This document shows positions 9,566 to 20,904 of a DNA stretch of 64,000 nucleotides, in pieces (position 1 is the first letter of the stretch; every line of letters starts with the position of its first letter). The notes beneath the pieces were generated by a model, which did not search any database, had not been told where the DNA came from, and was given only the letters and a program-made list of their open reading frames with translations. The stretch is from Acidihalobacter sp. (GTDB lineage: Bacteria > Pseudomonadota > Gammaproteobacteria > DSM-5130 > Acidihalobacteraceae): the NCBI GenBank assembly GCA_027013225.1, contig JALUXU010000058.1, positions 1 through 64,000 of the forward strand, in the 5' to 3' direction. A program made the translations under genes and the position numbers.

Positions 9566-10117
9566 TCATGGCTGATAGGTGCTGTTTACCGCATGTAGAA
9601 GCGTGAAAACATGGTTGGCGAAATCGGCCTGCATGCCGAGCCCGTGGATATCATAACCGGGTCCAAGAATCTGCGTCGCCATCGCCGAAGAGGCGGTTTG
9701 TTTCGGTATATCAACCGTGACCGCTGAGGTCAACAGGCGGATTTTGCCACGTGGAGTTTGGCGGGTGATGAGTACTCGATCAGGCATGAGAACATGTTTG
9801 CCGTCGGCGAGCATCTCGGCGCGCGGCGTTTTCAGTATCACGGGCGAGCCCGTGGTGGGGAGGAGAGTGAGCGTCAAGGTATACAGGTGGGTGATGTCAT
9901 CCGGGATCGTATGGACGAGCTTGGCGGCGATGAGGCGATAACGCCGGTTCCCTTCTCGATTGTACTGGGTGAGCGTGATGCCTTCGGCGCGGTAGTTTAT
10001 GCCGTTCAGGGGATGGTTTTCCCGAGAAGGCGAGGAAGTAAGTTGGAGGTAAAGCCAGGCGGACAAGGCCACGGTGACCAGAATGGCCAGCCCGATCCAG
10101 AGGCGTTGCATGCTCAT
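9566..10117 (-). CDS. lptC: LPS export ABC transporter periplasmic protein LptC
   Basis: This 183-residue bitopic protein has one N-terminal membrane segment (about residues 6-26) followed by a periplasmic LptC/OstA-like beta-jellyroll (YRAEGITLTQYNREGNRRYRL, LTSAVTVDIPKQTASS). It receives LPS from LptBFG and passes it to LptA. Sequence conservation in LptC is low, so the assignment leans on size, topology and position between kdsC and lptA. Confidence 0.94.
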   Translation of the reverse strand: MSMQRLWIGLAILVTVALSAWLYLQLTSSPSRENHPLNGINYRAEGITLTQYNREGNRRYRLIAAKLVHTIPDDITHLYTLTLTLLPTTGSPVILKTPRAEMLADGKHVLMPDRVLITRQTPRGKIRLLTSAVTVDIPKQTASSAMATQILGPGYDIHGLGMQADFANHVFTLLHAVNSTYQP

Positions 10118-10129
10118 CGTCGCCGTATC

Positions 10130-10678
10130 TCAGCGCAGATAGCGGGCCAGTCGATCTTCCAGCGTTCCCTGCGCTTGCATGATCAACTCGCATAGTTCGC
10201 GCGCCGCACCTTGTCCGCCTTTGCAGCGGCTGGTCCAATGGGCGTGTTGGCGCACCAGTGGGGAGGCGTCAGCCACTGCCGCCGACAGCCCGACGCGCCG
10301 CATCACTGGCAAATCGACTATGTCGTCACCCGCATAGGCTGTCTGATGAGCCTTCAGGCCGGTTTTTGCAAGCAATTCTTCGAAGGCCGGAAGCTTGTCT
10401 CGGCGCCCTTGTATGATGAGTTCGATACCAAGATCGGCCGCGCGGCGATCAACAACGCGTGAATTTCGGCCGGTGAGAATGGCGATCTGTACACCCGATT
10501 CCGCGAGCATGCGTATGCCATGCCCGTCCTTGGCATTGAATGCTTTGTATTCCTGGCCGTCGTCACCCAGTATCAGGCGACCATCGGTGAGGACGCCGTC
10601 GACATCGAAAACGACCAGACGAATGGCTTGCAGACGCTGAGCAAGGCCGGTCGGGATGCATTCACTGTTCCCATTCAT
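10130..10678 (-). CDS. kdsC: 3-deoxy-D-manno-octulosonate 8-phosphate phosphatase
   Basis: The 182-residue HAD-superfamily phosphatase has the nucleophile motif FDVDGVLTDG, motif II ILTGRNS and the motif IV region YAGDDIVDLPVM. It removes phosphate from Kdo-8-phosphate to give free Kdo for the LPS inner core. As is usual for this tetrameric C0-type HAD, there is no cap domain. It overlaps kdsD by 4 bp and precedes lptC by 12 bp. Confidence 0.98.
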   Translation of the reverse strand: MNGNSECIPTGLAQRLQAIRLVVFDVDGVLTDGRLILGDDGQEYKAFNAKDGHGIRMLAESGVQIAILTGRNSRVVDRRAADLGIELIIQGRRDKLPAFEELLAKTGLKAHQTAYAGDDIVDLPVMRRVGLSAAVADASPLVRQHAHWTSRCKGGQGAARELCELIMQAQGTLEDRLARYLR

Positions 10679-11682
10679 ACCACCCCCGCGCGCAGCAGAT
10701 CCTGCATGTTCAAGGCGCCTATCACCCGTTTGTTTTCGTCCACCACGGGCAAGGCGGTGATGCGATTGTCTTCCATGAGTTTGACCGCCTCGGCCGCCAG
10801 CATTTCCGGCCGGATTGACCGGCAGTCGGCGGTCATGATTTTGGCTATGGGCACGTTCATGTCAAGGCCCTTGTTCAGTGTGCGGCGTAGATCCCCATCG
10901 GTGAAAACGCCCAGCAGTCGGCGGTCAGAATTGAGCACCGTGGTCATGCCGAGATTCTTGCGGGTGATTTCCAGCAAGGCCTCGCCCAGCGGCGTATCCG
11001 GCGAAACGGCGGGTATGTCCTCATCACGATGCATGATATCCGCTACATGCAGCAGCAAGCGGCGTCCCAAACGCCCTCCGGGATGTGAACGGGCGAAATC
11101 CTCGGCGGTAAACCCCCGGGCTTCGAGCAGGGCAATGGCCAGCGCATCGCCCATCACCAGCGCTGCGGTGGTGCTGGAGGTTGGTGCCAGTCCCAAAGGG
11201 CATGCCTCGCGCGCTACGCTGACGTCGAGATGAACGGTGCCTTCACGGGCGAGGGTGGAATGGGGGTTGCCGGTAAGCGCGATCAGAGGCACTCCCAGGC
11301 GCCGGATGATAGGCAAAATGGTCAGGATCTCATTGGTCTCTCCTGAATTCGACAGCGCCAGAACGACATCGTTCTCGATGATCATGCCGAGATCGCCATG
11401 GCTGGCTTCGCCGGGATGAACGAAAAAGGCCGGACTTCCCGTGCTGGCGAGGGTGGCGGCGATCTTGCCGCCGATGTGGCCCGACTTGCCCATGCCAAGA
11501 ACCACAATCCGGCCGCGACAGGCATGCAGATAGCGGCAGGCGGTCACGAAGGAATCGTCAAGGCGTTCTTTCAATGCGGCCACCGCTTCGGTTTCGGTCG
11601 ACACGACAGCGCGCGCCAGTTCGAGTAGCTGGTGGTCGTTCAGAGGCAGGTCGTCAGAGAGAGAAGTAGATCCAGATTTCAT
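10675..11682 (-). CDS. kdsD: D-arabinose 5-phosphate isomerase
   Basis: The protein is about 335 residues: an N-terminal SIS sugar isomerase domain (VLGMGKSGHIGGKIAATLASTGSPAFFVHP) and two C-terminal CBS domains. It converts ribulose 5-phosphate to arabinose 5-phosphate, the first committed step to Kdo. The start is taken at the ATG at 11682 (MKSGSTSLSDD); the track begins six codons earlier at a TTG. Either choice overlaps the upstream antiporter gene, by 29 or 47 bp. Confidence 0.97.
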   Translation of the reverse strand: MKSGSTSLSDDLPLNDHQLLELARAVVSTETEAVAALKERLDDSFVTACRYLHACRGRIVVLGMGKSGHIGGKIAATLASTGSPAFFVHPGEASHGDLGMIIENDVVLALSNSGETNEILTILPIIRRLGVPLIALTGNPHSTLAREGTVHLDVSVAREACPLGLAPTSSTTAALVMGDALAIALLEARGFTAEDFARSHPGGRLGRRLLLHVADIMHRDEDIPAVSPDTPLGEALLEITRKNLGMTTVLNSDRRLLGVFTDGDLRRTLNKGLDMNVPIAKIMTADCRSIRPEMLAAEAVKLMEDNRITALPVVDENKRVIGALNMQDLLRAGVV

Positions 11683-12613
11683 AGCCAAGGAATAGCGCAA
11701 GCAGAATGCCGCCCTCTAATCGGTTGATGATACGTTCTTTGCCCCGGAAACTAAAAGCGAACAAGAACAATAATAAGGTCATACCTACCATCAAGGGGAA
11801 ATCGCGGTCGACCACTCCATGAGGCAGGCGGCCGGGTGCAATCAGTCCGGGTAAACCGAGCACGCCCAGAACATTGAAAAGATTGGAGCCGATGACATTG
11901 CCCACAGCGATGTCGGGCTCGCCCTTACGGGCGCTTACGATGGAAGCCGCGAGTTCCGGCAAGCTGGTGCCGAAGGCAACAATGGTCAGGCCGATCACCA
12001 GGTCGCTAACCCCCAGGCGATGCGCGATATCCACCGCACCCCAGACCAGTGCCTTGGAGCCGCCGAGTAACACGATCAGTCCGATAAGGAATGTCCCTGC
12101 CGCCCGTTGTGTGGGCATCGAGGGAGGCAGTTCGAGTTCATTGGCGAGTGGTTCGCGTGTGGCTGCGCGTCTTGCCGTGAATGCCATCCACACCAGAACG
12201 GCGGCCAACGCCAGCAGTAAAAGCACGCCTTCCAGACGTTGCAAGTGTCCATCGGCCAGCAGTAGCCAGGCAAAAAACATGGCAAGAAGCAAAACCGGCA
12301 TCTCTTTTCTCAATAGACGCGAATTTACTCGCAAGGGAACGATCAAGGCGGTCGCACCCAGCACCAGGCCGATATTGGTGATGTTCGAGCCAATGGCGTT
12401 GCCGATACCAAGACCCGCATTGCCTTGCGCTGCGGCCATTCCGGAGACCAGGAGCTCGGGCGCGGAGGTACCCATGCCAACAATGGTCAAGCCGACGATC
12501 AAAGGGGGTACGCCTAGATTGCGGGCAAGTGCTGCAGCGCCCTCCACGAAATGATCAGCGCCCCAGATCAGGAGGAAAAATCCTGCGACGATGGCCAGAG
12601 TCGCGATCAGCAT
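11654..12613 (-). CDS. yrbG: Calcium/sodium antiporter, CaCA family (YrbG-like)
   Basis: The 319-residue membrane protein contains the two inverted alpha-repeats of the cation/Ca2+ exchanger family: GMGTSAPELLVSGMAAAQGN with GNAIGSNITNIGLVLG in the first half, and AFGTSLPELAASIVSARKGE with GNVIGSNLFNVLGVLG in the second. The paired acidic residues in the two SAPEL/SLPEL repeats would bind the cation. It heads the kds-lpt cluster as in E. coli. The start is the ATG at 12613; a TTG lies one codon upstream. Confidence 0.95.
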   Translation of the reverse strand: MLIATLAIVAGFFLLIWGADHFVEGAAALARNLGVPPLIVGLTIVGMGTSAPELLVSGMAAAQGNAGLGIGNAIGSNITNIGLVLGATALIVPLRVNSRLLRKEMPVLLLAMFFAWLLLADGHLQRLEGVLLLLALAAVLVWMAFTARRAATREPLANELELPPSMPTQRAAGTFLIGLIVLLGGSKALVWGAVDIAHRLGVSDLVIGLTIVAFGTSLPELAASIVSARKGEPDIAVGNVIGSNLFNVLGVLGLPGLIAPGRLPHGVVDRDFPLMVGMTLLLFLFAFSFRGKERIINRLEGGILLALFLGYEIWIYFSL

Positions 12614-12645
12614 CAAATATCATCCCAGAGTAGCAAAGGCGGGGA

Positions 12646-13605
12646 TTATACATGCTGACGAGAGGCATCCGATGCGCCGGAAGCGCGCACAGCGGATAGA
12701 CAGGCGGGCAGGTCGAAGCGAGGCTGCCAACCCAGCTCGGAGTGGGCGCGTTGGGTGTCCACGGCCAGCGGATGACGAATGCCCTGGACCCAGCCAGGTT
12801 CGCCGACATCGGGCGTCAATCTCCATAGCAGACGATGCAGAACCGCGGCCGGCGCGAGTGGCAGGGGAATCCGCCATTTTTGGGTATAGCCAAGCATTTC
12901 ATACAGACTCATCGCCGGCTGGGCTGCCAGGTTGAAGGCGCCCGCCGCGCGTTTGCGCAAGGCAAGGACAATCGCGGTGGCGACGTCTTCCTCGAAGACG
13001 CATTGAGTGAGGGCACTGGAAAGCGGATAGAAAGGTTGGCGCAGAATGCGGTTGAGGAGAGGGTGGGCGTGTGGACCGACGATGGCATGCGGCCGCAAAC
13101 GGCTGATGATAATGTCCGGATGCTTGTGTTCAAAAGCATCGAGCATGCGTTCTACGGTCACCTTGTCTTCAGCATAGGCAAACCCCCTCATCGGCCGCAA
13201 AGGGGCGGTTTCGTCCAGCAGGGGCGGGTTGTCGGGCCAGGCGCCATAAACGGCGGCGCTTGACAAGAACACGATCTGACCAACGCCTGCGCTGGCGCAT
13301 GCTGCAAACACATTTTCGCTGCCGGCAACGTTGACGGCGCGTACTTCATTCCGGTCGTGGCGCCTCTTGCCCAGTCCGCCGCCCATCAATACGAACGCCA
13401 TATGGATTAAAGCATCGGTGCCGGCGGGGATGTCATTTGCACCCATCTCGCGTATATCCATGCGCCGATGGGCATAGCGGGGATCGGCATAATCGGCGGA
13501 CTGATGATCGATGCCAAGGATGAACTCGACATCTTGGTTCTGCAAAAGGTGCGGGATCAATACCCGGGCCAGGCGCCCGGCGCTACCGGTGATGACCAGT
13601 CTCAT
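12646..13605 (-). CDS. NAD-dependent epimerase/dehydratase family (extended SDR) protein
   Basis: This 319-residue protein begins with a Rossmann dinucleotide motif, ITGSAGRLARVLIPHL, and has the extended-SDR features LSSAAVYG and an active-site YAEDK (YxxxK). It resembles nucleoside-diphosphate-sugar epimerases. The substrate is unknown. It overlaps the LLM oxidoreductase stop by 4 bp and is probably translated with it. The two genes separate the kds-lpt cluster from the mla operon, a place where E. coli has only the yrbG/mlaF divergent promoter. Confidence 0.85.
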   Translation of the reverse strand: MRLVITGSAGRLARVLIPHLLQNQDVEFILGIDHQSADYADPRYAHRRMDIREMGANDIPAGTDALIHMAFVLMGGGLGKRRHDRNEVRAVNVAGSENVFAACASAGVGQIVFLSSAAVYGAWPDNPPLLDETAPLRPMRGFAYAEDKVTVERMLDAFEHKHPDIIISRLRPHAIVGPHAHPLLNRILRQPFYPLSSALTQCVFEEDVATAIVLALRKRAAGAFNLAAQPAMSLYEMLGYTQKWRIPLPLAPAAVLHRLLWRLTPDVGEPGWVQGIRHPLAVDTQRAHSELGWQPRFDLPACLSAVRASGASDASRQHV

Positions 13606-14681
13606 GAGGTGAAATCGGGCATGACCTGTTGGGCGAACAGGCGCATGCCGTCCAGAGTTTGCTCAGGAGGGAGGACGCCAGCGCCAAAGGCGCACAACAC
13701 ATGATCCACTCCGGCTTGTTGAAGCTCACCGATGCGTTTGCGGCAATGCGCCGGATCACCGACGATGGTCATACCTAACGCTTCCAGCGCAGTCAAGCTG
13801 ATAGCCTTGCCAAGCAGGCTTCCGAGTTTTCCAAAGCGGCGGTAATATTCATAACTTTCGTAGAGTCGCTCAAGGATGGGGCGTGTCTGGCCGAGCAAGT
13901 GGCGGTAAAACCACACGAAGCCTTCGCTGGCCTGGCGTCTGGCCATGCGCTGATCGGAATGACAGTGGATGCCCACCGTCATGGCGACTTTGTTGTTTTG
14001 AGACGGTGCCGGCATCGCTGTCCCGTGATGGCGTTGCCAGGCCTGGCGGTAATGGCGGATGTCTTCGCGGACCATGAACCAGGGCTTGAAGGGGCCGACG
14101 AGTACGCCCACGCCTTCTTGCGCAGCCAGATCGAAACTCTCCGGACTGACCGCCGCCGCCCAGATCGGCGGGTGTGGCTGTTGGATGGGGCGCGGCAAAA
14201 CGTTCAGGTCGCTAAAGTCGAAATGCTCGCCATGAAAATCGACGCGCCCACTTTTGAGCGCCTGGCGGATTATCTTCAATGATTCCGCCGTATAGCGGCG
14301 ACTAGCGCCCATGTCTTGGCCGAAGGCAGCGTACTCCTGAGGCGAAAAGCCCCGCCCATAGCCGAATTCGAGGCGGCCATCCGACAAAAGATCCAGGGTG
14401 GCCAATTGCTCGGCGACTTGGATGGGGTGATGATAAGGTAGCGGTATGATGGCGTGCCCCAGACGCAGGCGGCGGGTAAGTCGGCTGGCAGCGGCGAGAA
14501 ACAAGGCCGGCGCGGTGCTGTGCGAGTATTCCGGCATGAAATGATGCTCGACCAGCCAGGCCGTGGAAAAACCCAACGTTTCGGCCGATTGCCATAGCTC
14601 CAGGGTGTCGTTGAACACTTGCTGCTCGCTGCGACCGGCGAACGCGGGGACGGACAATTCGTTGAATAGGTCAAAATGCAT
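13602..14681 (-). CDS. LLM class flavin-dependent oxidoreductase
   Basis: The 359-residue protein is a bacterial luciferase-like (F420/FMN) TIM-barrel monooxygenase. Evidence includes the N-terminal FDLFNELSVPAF, the strand-2 segment TAWLVEHHFMPEYSHSTAPALFLAAAS, the block RLRLGHAIIPLPYHHPIQVAEQLATLDLLSDGR and GFSPQEYAAFG. These bind reduced flavin and oxidise an unidentified small substrate. The start lies 39 bp from the divergently read DUF72-like gene, so the two share a short promoter region. Confidence 0.9.
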   Translation of the reverse strand: MHFDLFNELSVPAFAGRSEQQVFNDTLELWQSAETLGFSTAWLVEHHFMPEYSHSTAPALFLAAASRLTRRLRLGHAIIPLPYHHPIQVAEQLATLDLLSDGRLEFGYGRGFSPQEYAAFGQDMGASRRYTAESLKIIRQALKSGRVDFHGEHFDFSDLNVLPRPIQQPHPPIWAAAVSPESFDLAAQEGVGVLVGPFKPWFMVREDIRHYRQAWQRHHGTAMPAPSQNNKVAMTVGIHCHSDQRMARRQASEGFVWFYRHLLGQTRPILERLYESYEYYRRFGKLGSLLGKAISLTALEALGMTIVGDPAHCRKRIGELQQAGVDHVLCAFGAGVLPPEQTLDGMRLFAQQVMPDFTS

Positions 14682-14720
14682 GACGGGCGATTGTACTACG
14701 CCCTGAATGGAGATGAATTC

Positions 14721-15239
14721 ATGGAGCTCGCAATAGGTGTGTTGGACTGGATGTCGCCACTATGGACGCAAACCTACTATCCTCTTGATCTTCCGCCGGA
14801 TTGGCGAGCGGCCTACTACGCAAATGAATACACTTGTGCAGGCACATCTGACTTGTCACTTGAATCCATTCGTCAATGGGGAGAGGATCTACCGGAAAAT
14901 TTCGCCTTATGGTTGTGTCCAAAAAAAGAGATTGAAATGTCCCGCTTGACGGTTTTGCATCGTCTTCTTGGGCGCAAGCTCAAAGGTGTGATTCAACCTT
15001 CATTCACCCCGGCACGCATGGAAAACGGCCTGTTCATTCAACCGCCCTGGTCGCTTGAGGCCGGCATTCCCGCCGCCGTTGGTGTCCTGGATGGCAGACA
15101 TCGACCGGAGAGTGAGACGCGGGCGTATCTCGAAGCGTTTTCCAAAGCGCCCGGCCCTTCGCAGAGGCAATTGCTGATCGAGGGTGATGCAGTGGCTGTT
15201 GAGCGGATCCTTGCCATGAAGCTGGCTTTGGAATTGTGA
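14721..15239 (+). CDS. Small DUF72/YecE-like protein
   Basis: The ATG at 14721 is preceded by GGAG at 8 nt spacing and is preferred to the track start at 14676, which would overlap the divergent gene. The 172-residue product begins ELAIGVLDWMSPLWTQTYYP followed by LDLPPDWRAAYYANEY. This resembles the opening of DUF72/YecE TIM-barrel proteins, in which a strand ending in W is followed by FYP, then LP and a YYA helix. Full YecE proteins are usually about 240-300 residues, so this is a short variant or distant relative. No function is known for the family. It directly precedes mlaF and shares its reading direction. Confidence 0.6.
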   Translation: MELAIGVLDWMSPLWTQTYYPLDLPPDWRAAYYANEYTCAGTSDLSLESIRQWGEDLPENFALWLCPKKEIEMSRLTVLHRLLGRKLKGVIQPSFTPARMENGLFIQPPWSLEAGIPAAVGVLDGRHRPESETRAYLEAFSKAPGPSQRQLLIEGDAVAVERILAMKLALEL

Positions 15240-15286
15240 ACGGTCGAGTTGACAGCGGCCCTGCGTGGTTCAAAACTGCATCCCCT

Positions 15287-16132
15287 ATGAATAGTTCCGA
15301 TAATTCTTCTTCGCAAATCGATGCGGATCAAGACCCGCCTTTGGTGCAAATCGAGGGGCTGACCTTTCGCCGTGGCCAGAAGGTGATTTTCGATGGACTC
15401 GATATCGACATTCCACGCGGCAAGGTGACAGCGATCATGGGGCCCAGTGGCACCGGCAAGACCACTTTGCTCAAACTTATTGGCGCCCAGCTCAGACCCC
15501 AAGCCGGACGCATACGCGTCGATGGCGTGGATATCCATCGCCTGGGGGGGCGGGCGCTGTATCGTATGCGCCGGCGCATGGGAATGTTGTTTCAGAGCAG
15601 CGCCCTGCTGACCGATCTTGATGTCTTCGAGAACGTGGCTTTCCCTTTGCGCGAAAACACCCGCCTGCCTGGAGGTGTATTGCGGACCCTGATTCTTATG
15701 AAGCTGCAGGCCGTCGGCCTGCGCGGGGCGCGCCGATTGACGAGTAGTGAACTTTCTGGCGGCATGGCGCGGCGGGTTGCGCTGGCCCGCGCGATTGCTC
15801 TCGATCCGATGATGATCATGTATGACGAACCATTTACCGGCCTTGACCCCATCACGCTGGGCGCGATCGTTGCGTTGATCAAGCGGCTCAATGACGGCAT
15901 GGGCTTGACCACTGTCATCGTCTCGCATGATGTTCCGGAAACCCTAGGGATCGCCGATCTGGTCTATGTGATCTCGCAAGGCAAGGTGGTGGCTCGAGGG
16001 TCTCCTGAGACCTTACAGCAGACCGATTCCCCCTGGGTGCGTCAGTTCATGCGGGGGGAGGCGGACGGGCCAGTTCCGTTTCATTATCCGGCGCCTCCTT
16101 ATCTGGAGGATCTGATGGGAGATGCGCCGTGA
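15287..16132 (+). CDS. mlaF: Phospholipid transport ABC ATPase MlaF
   Basis: This ABC ATPase has Walker [10 protein letters not shown], signature LSGGMARR and Walker [14 protein letters not shown]. The LSGGM signature and [26 protein letters not shown] are typical of MlaF/Ttg2A. It energises movement of phospholipids between the inner membrane and the MCE protein MlaD. The ATG at 15287 gives 281 residues, close to the E. coli length; a GTG at 15236 overlapping the previous stop would add 17 residues and cannot be excluded. The stop overlaps mlaE by 4 bp. Confidence 0.96.
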   Translation: MNSSDNSSSQIDADQDPPLVQIEGLTFRRGQKVIFDGLDIDIPRGKVTAIMGPSGTGKTTLLKLIGAQLRPQAGRIRVDGVDIHRLGGRALYRMRRRMGMLFQSSALLTDLDVFENVAFPLRENTRLPGGVLRTLILMKLQAVGLRGARRLTSSELSGGMARRVALARAIALDPMMIMYDEPFTGLDPITLGAIVALIKRLNDGMGLTTVIVSHDVPETLGIADLVYVISQGKVVARGSPETLQQTDSPWVRQFMRGEADGPVPFHYPAPPYLEDLMGDAP

Positions 16133-16911
16133 GCCTACTGGATGGATTACAGTCATTGGGGCATGGGACACTGTCCATGTTGGCGCGCATGGGCCGCGCG
16201 GGCCTGTTCCTCGGCAGACTCATGCCTTCACTGGACATGTCTTTGCGCCGCCCAGGTCTAGTAGTGCGGGAACTCTATGCGTCCGGCGTATTGTCATTTG
16301 TGATCGTGGCGGTTTCCGGTTTGTTCGTTGGCATGGTGCTTGGCCTGCAGGGGTATATCACCTTGAGCAAGTTCAACGCGGTCAATTCACTGGGCGTGGT
16401 CGTTGCGTTGTCACTGGTTCGGGAACTGGGGCCGGTGTTGACAGCGCTGTTGTTCGCGGGACGCGCTGGCTCCGCGCTGACGGCGGAAATCGGATTGATG
16501 AAATCGACCGAGCAGCTTTCCGCGATGGAAATGATGGCGGTCGACCCTTTTCGCCGTATCATCGGCCCGCGTTTTTTGGCGGCGTTCATCGCTGTTCCCT
16601 TGCTGACGCTGATCTTCGATGCCGTGGGCGTATTCGGAGGCTATCTGGTGGGGGTCGCGATGTTGGGCGTCGATAATGGATTGTTCTGGTCCGCCATGCA
16701 TGGCGCCGTGAGTTTCCGGGCGGATGTGCTCAGCGGCCTTCTCAAAAGCGTCGTGTTCGGCTTTGTGGGGGCGTGGATTGCCGTGTTCAATGGATATGAT
16801 GCCGTGCCCAATGCCTCCGGGGTGAGTCGCGCGACGACTCGGACAGTGGTTAATGCATCCCTGGCGGTCTTGGGCCTGGATTTTCTGCTTACCGCCTGGT
16901 TGTTCAGCTGA
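16129..16911 (+). CDS. mlaE: Lipid asymmetry ABC transporter permease MlaE
   Basis: The 260-residue integral membrane protein belongs to the MlaE/YrbE permease family. Characteristic blocks are [53 protein letters not shown], and the following [17 protein letters not shown]. With MlaF, MlaD and MlaB it forms the inner-membrane complex that maintains outer-membrane lipid asymmetry. It begins with GTG overlapping the mlaF stop. Confidence 0.97.
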   Translation: MSLLDGLQSLGHGTLSMLARMGRAGLFLGRLMPSLDMSLRRPGLVVRELYASGVLSFVIVAVSGLFVGMVLGLQGYITLSKFNAVNSLGVVVALSLVRELGPVLTALLFAGRAGSALTAEIGLMKSTEQLSAMEMMAVDPFRRIIGPRFLAAFIAVPLLTLIFDAVGVFGGYLVGVAMLGVDNGLFWSAMHGAVSFRADVLSGLLKSVVFGFVGAWIAVFNGYDAVPNASGVSRATTRTVVNASLAVLGLDFLLTAWLFS

Positions 16912-16966
16912 TGTTCATGGAAAAAGAGGACAATACGATAGGCTCCGGAGCCGAGGAAGGAAGTGA

Positions 16967-17428
16967 ATGAATTCCAGAACTGTAGAAATCATGGTCGGTT
17001 TGTTCGTAGTCGCCGCATTGGCCGCGGCGCTGGCTCTGGCGCTCAAGGTGAGCAACTTGACCGGTCTCGAAGGCGGAAGCGGTTATAAAGTTTATGCCTA
17101 TTTCAATGATATCGGCGGTTTGAAGGTGGGCGCTCCGGTAACGGCAGCCGGAGTCACCGTGGGACGCGTGATCGCCATAGATTACGATCCGAAAAATTAC
17201 GAAGCGAAAGTCACCTTGCTGATCCGCTCGAAATACAATGATTTTCCGGTGGATACTTCCGCCAGTATCTATACCGCTGGCTTGTTGGGCGAGCAATATA
17301 TCGCCTTGTCGCCGGGCGCATCCATGCAAAATCTAAAAAATGGAGATCAAATTCGCTATACCCAATCGGCATTGGTTCTGGAACAGATCATTGGCAAGTT
17401 TTTGACCAATTTTGCGTCCAAGCCATGA
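16967..17428 (+). CDS. mlaD: Outer-membrane lipid asymmetry protein MlaD (MCE domain)
   Basis: The product has 153 residues with one N-terminal membrane anchor (MVGLFVVAALAAALALALKV) and a single MCE domain (YKVYAYFNDIGGLKVGAPVTAAGVTVGRV). It includes the conserved LLGEQYIALSPG segment. MlaD forms a hexameric ring that channels phospholipid between MlaC and MlaE. A GGAAGGAAG ribosome site precedes the ATG. Confidence 0.97.
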   Translation: MNSRTVEIMVGLFVVAALAAALALALKVSNLTGLEGGSGYKVYAYFNDIGGLKVGAPVTAAGVTVGRVIAIDYDPKNYEAKVTLLIRSKYNDFPVDTSASIYTAGLLGEQYIALSPGASMQNLKNGDQIRYTQSALVLEQIIGKFLTNFASKP

Positions 17429-17457
17429 CTTGAGGGCTGCCACAAAGAGGACTTGTT

Positions 17458-18120
17458 ATGAATAAGAAAATGGTTTTGAAATCCTGGCTGACTATGATTG
17501 GCCTTTTTTCGGTGCTCCTTCTGCCGACGGCAAGCCGGGCGGCGTCCCCAACCGCGAATGTTACGACACCTCCCCAGGAAGTGGTGCAACAGGCAGCCGA
17601 TGAGCTGCTCGCGGCTTTGCAAAAAACCTCCAAGGCCGAATTGGCCAAACCGGCGGTTATCTCTGCGCTCATAGATAAATACATTCTTCCGATCGTAGAC
17701 ATAAAGACCATGTCTATGTTGGTGCTGGGACACTACTGGCGTACGGCCACGCCACAACAGCGTGAGAAATTCGTTTCCGAGTTTAAACAACTGATGATCC
17801 GCACTTATGGAAAAACCCTGACGCTCTATCCAGACGCAACGATTCGCTTCCAGCCCAACCGGAATACCTTGAACAAGCCGTTCGCCAGCGTTTATTCCAG
17901 AGTGTTTCCACCCGGGCATCAACCAGTGACTGTGATCTACAAGTTGTATCTGACCGGCGATCATTGGAAGGTGTATGACGTAGTCATTGACGGTATCAGT
18001 TTGGTGCAGAGCTATCGCAGCACCTTTTCCGCCTCGATTCAGCAACAAGGGCTGCAGGCTCTGATTGATCGGCTTGCGAAGCAAAACCACGCTGTTTCTC
18101 AAGCTCAAAAGTCCAGATGA
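17458..18120 (+). CDS. mlaC: Periplasmic phospholipid-binding protein MlaC
   Basis: The product is 220 residues with a signal peptide (cleavage after SRAA or thereabouts) and the Ttg2D/MlaC fold: ISALIDKYILPIVDIKTMSMLVLGHYWRTATPQQREKFVSEFKQLMIRTYGKTL. It shuttles phospholipid across the periplasm between the outer-membrane MlaA complex and MlaD. No mlaA is present here. Its stop overlaps mlaB. Confidence 0.96.
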   Translation: MNKKMVLKSWLTMIGLFSVLLLPTASRAASPTANVTTPPQEVVQQAADELLAALQKTSKAELAKPAVISALIDKYILPIVDIKTMSMLVLGHYWRTATPQQREKFVSEFKQLMIRTYGKTLTLYPDATIRFQPNRNTLNKPFASVYSRVFPPGHQPVTVIYKLYLTGDHWKVYDVVIDGISLVQSYRSTFSASIQQQGLQALIDRLAKQNHAVSQAQKSR

Positions 18121-18419
18121 AGGCGGATCTCAGGAGGCTGGCCGAAGGGCGTTATTCGCTCGAGGGGGAGGTTACTGTGGATACAGTGCCTGACCTTTGG
18201 CCACTGATCCAACAGGCGGCGGCCCAGCCTGGCGTGGCCTGCCTCAGCTGCAAGGGCGTGACCCAGGCAGACAGCGCCGCGGTCGCCGTTATCATCGAAT
18301 GGATGCGCCTGCTGCATCGGCGGGGCGGCACTTTGATGGTTGAGGATTTGCCGATGGAGATGCAGATGATTATAGAGATCAGCGATCTTGAGGATGTGTT
18401 TCATATCGAGGTGGCATGA
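18117..18419 (+). CDS. mlaB: STAS-domain protein MlaB
   Basis: This 100-residue STAS-domain protein contains the segment CLSCKGVTQADSAAVAVIIEWMRLLHRRGG, with the D-S-A-A that replaces the phosphorylatable DSSG loop of anti-sigma antagonists. MlaB binds MlaF and supports assembly and activity of the transporter. The start overlaps the mlaC stop by 4 bp. In E. coli ibaG (a BolA homolog) follows; here there is only a 246-bp gap before murA. Confidence 0.9.
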   Translation: MKADLRRLAEGRYSLEGEVTVDTVPDLWPLIQQAAAQPGVACLSCKGVTQADSAAVAVIIEWMRLLHRRGGTLMVEDLPMEMQMIIEISDLEDVFHIEVA

Positions 18420-18562
18420 TGCGGACAAGGAAGTTTATTGTTTTTCTCGATCGCTCCGGGCTGTTTTAACAGGCCGTTAACCCGGATATTTCATCCTCAA
18501 GGCAAGATGATTACGCCAGGGTGGGCGTTCTCACAGATACAAAGAATATTTTTTATCGGCGC

Positions 18563-20584
<2,022 letters not shown>

Positions 20585-20904
20585 AGCGCAGCTGCAAGGT
20601 AAATGAGATCCACCTCAATCCCCCTGCGCCTTGCCATGATTCCCAAAATCCTGGGGGCGACTGGGTTCATGTTATTATTACCAGTCCGAACTGCTTTGCG
20701 GTTCAATGGTGAGAACATGCCCTGGCGCGATTGCAAGAAGGTGAATATGGATCGTGAAAAGTGCCTTTTATAGATTTGTTTGCTTGAGTGCGCCGCCAGG
20801 AGTTGGCTATATCGTGCCCGATCTCACCTTTTACGCCACTACGATTCATTTTTATAAGCTGCAGCCCGGCGGCCGCCGCGATCCCTCGAGTACATTAGCC
20901 TGAC
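20585..20904 (+). other. 320-bp gap between hisG and the DAHP synthase gene
   Basis: No convincing gene is present. An open frame of 56 codons (20603-20773) begins with ATG after AAGGT but has no recognisable product. A weak promoter-like pair, TTGAGT at 20784-20789 and TATATC at 20808-20813 with 18 bp between, lies about 90 bp before the next ATG and could serve the DAHP synthase gene. No intrinsic terminator is seen after hisG. Confidence 0.4.

Noticed and set aside
20657-20680. GGGGGCGACTGGGTTC, reminiscent of the 5' end of a tmRNA
   Set aside because: No tRNA-like domain, tag reading frame or 3' partner of the acceptor stem follows within the gap, so the similarity is accidental.
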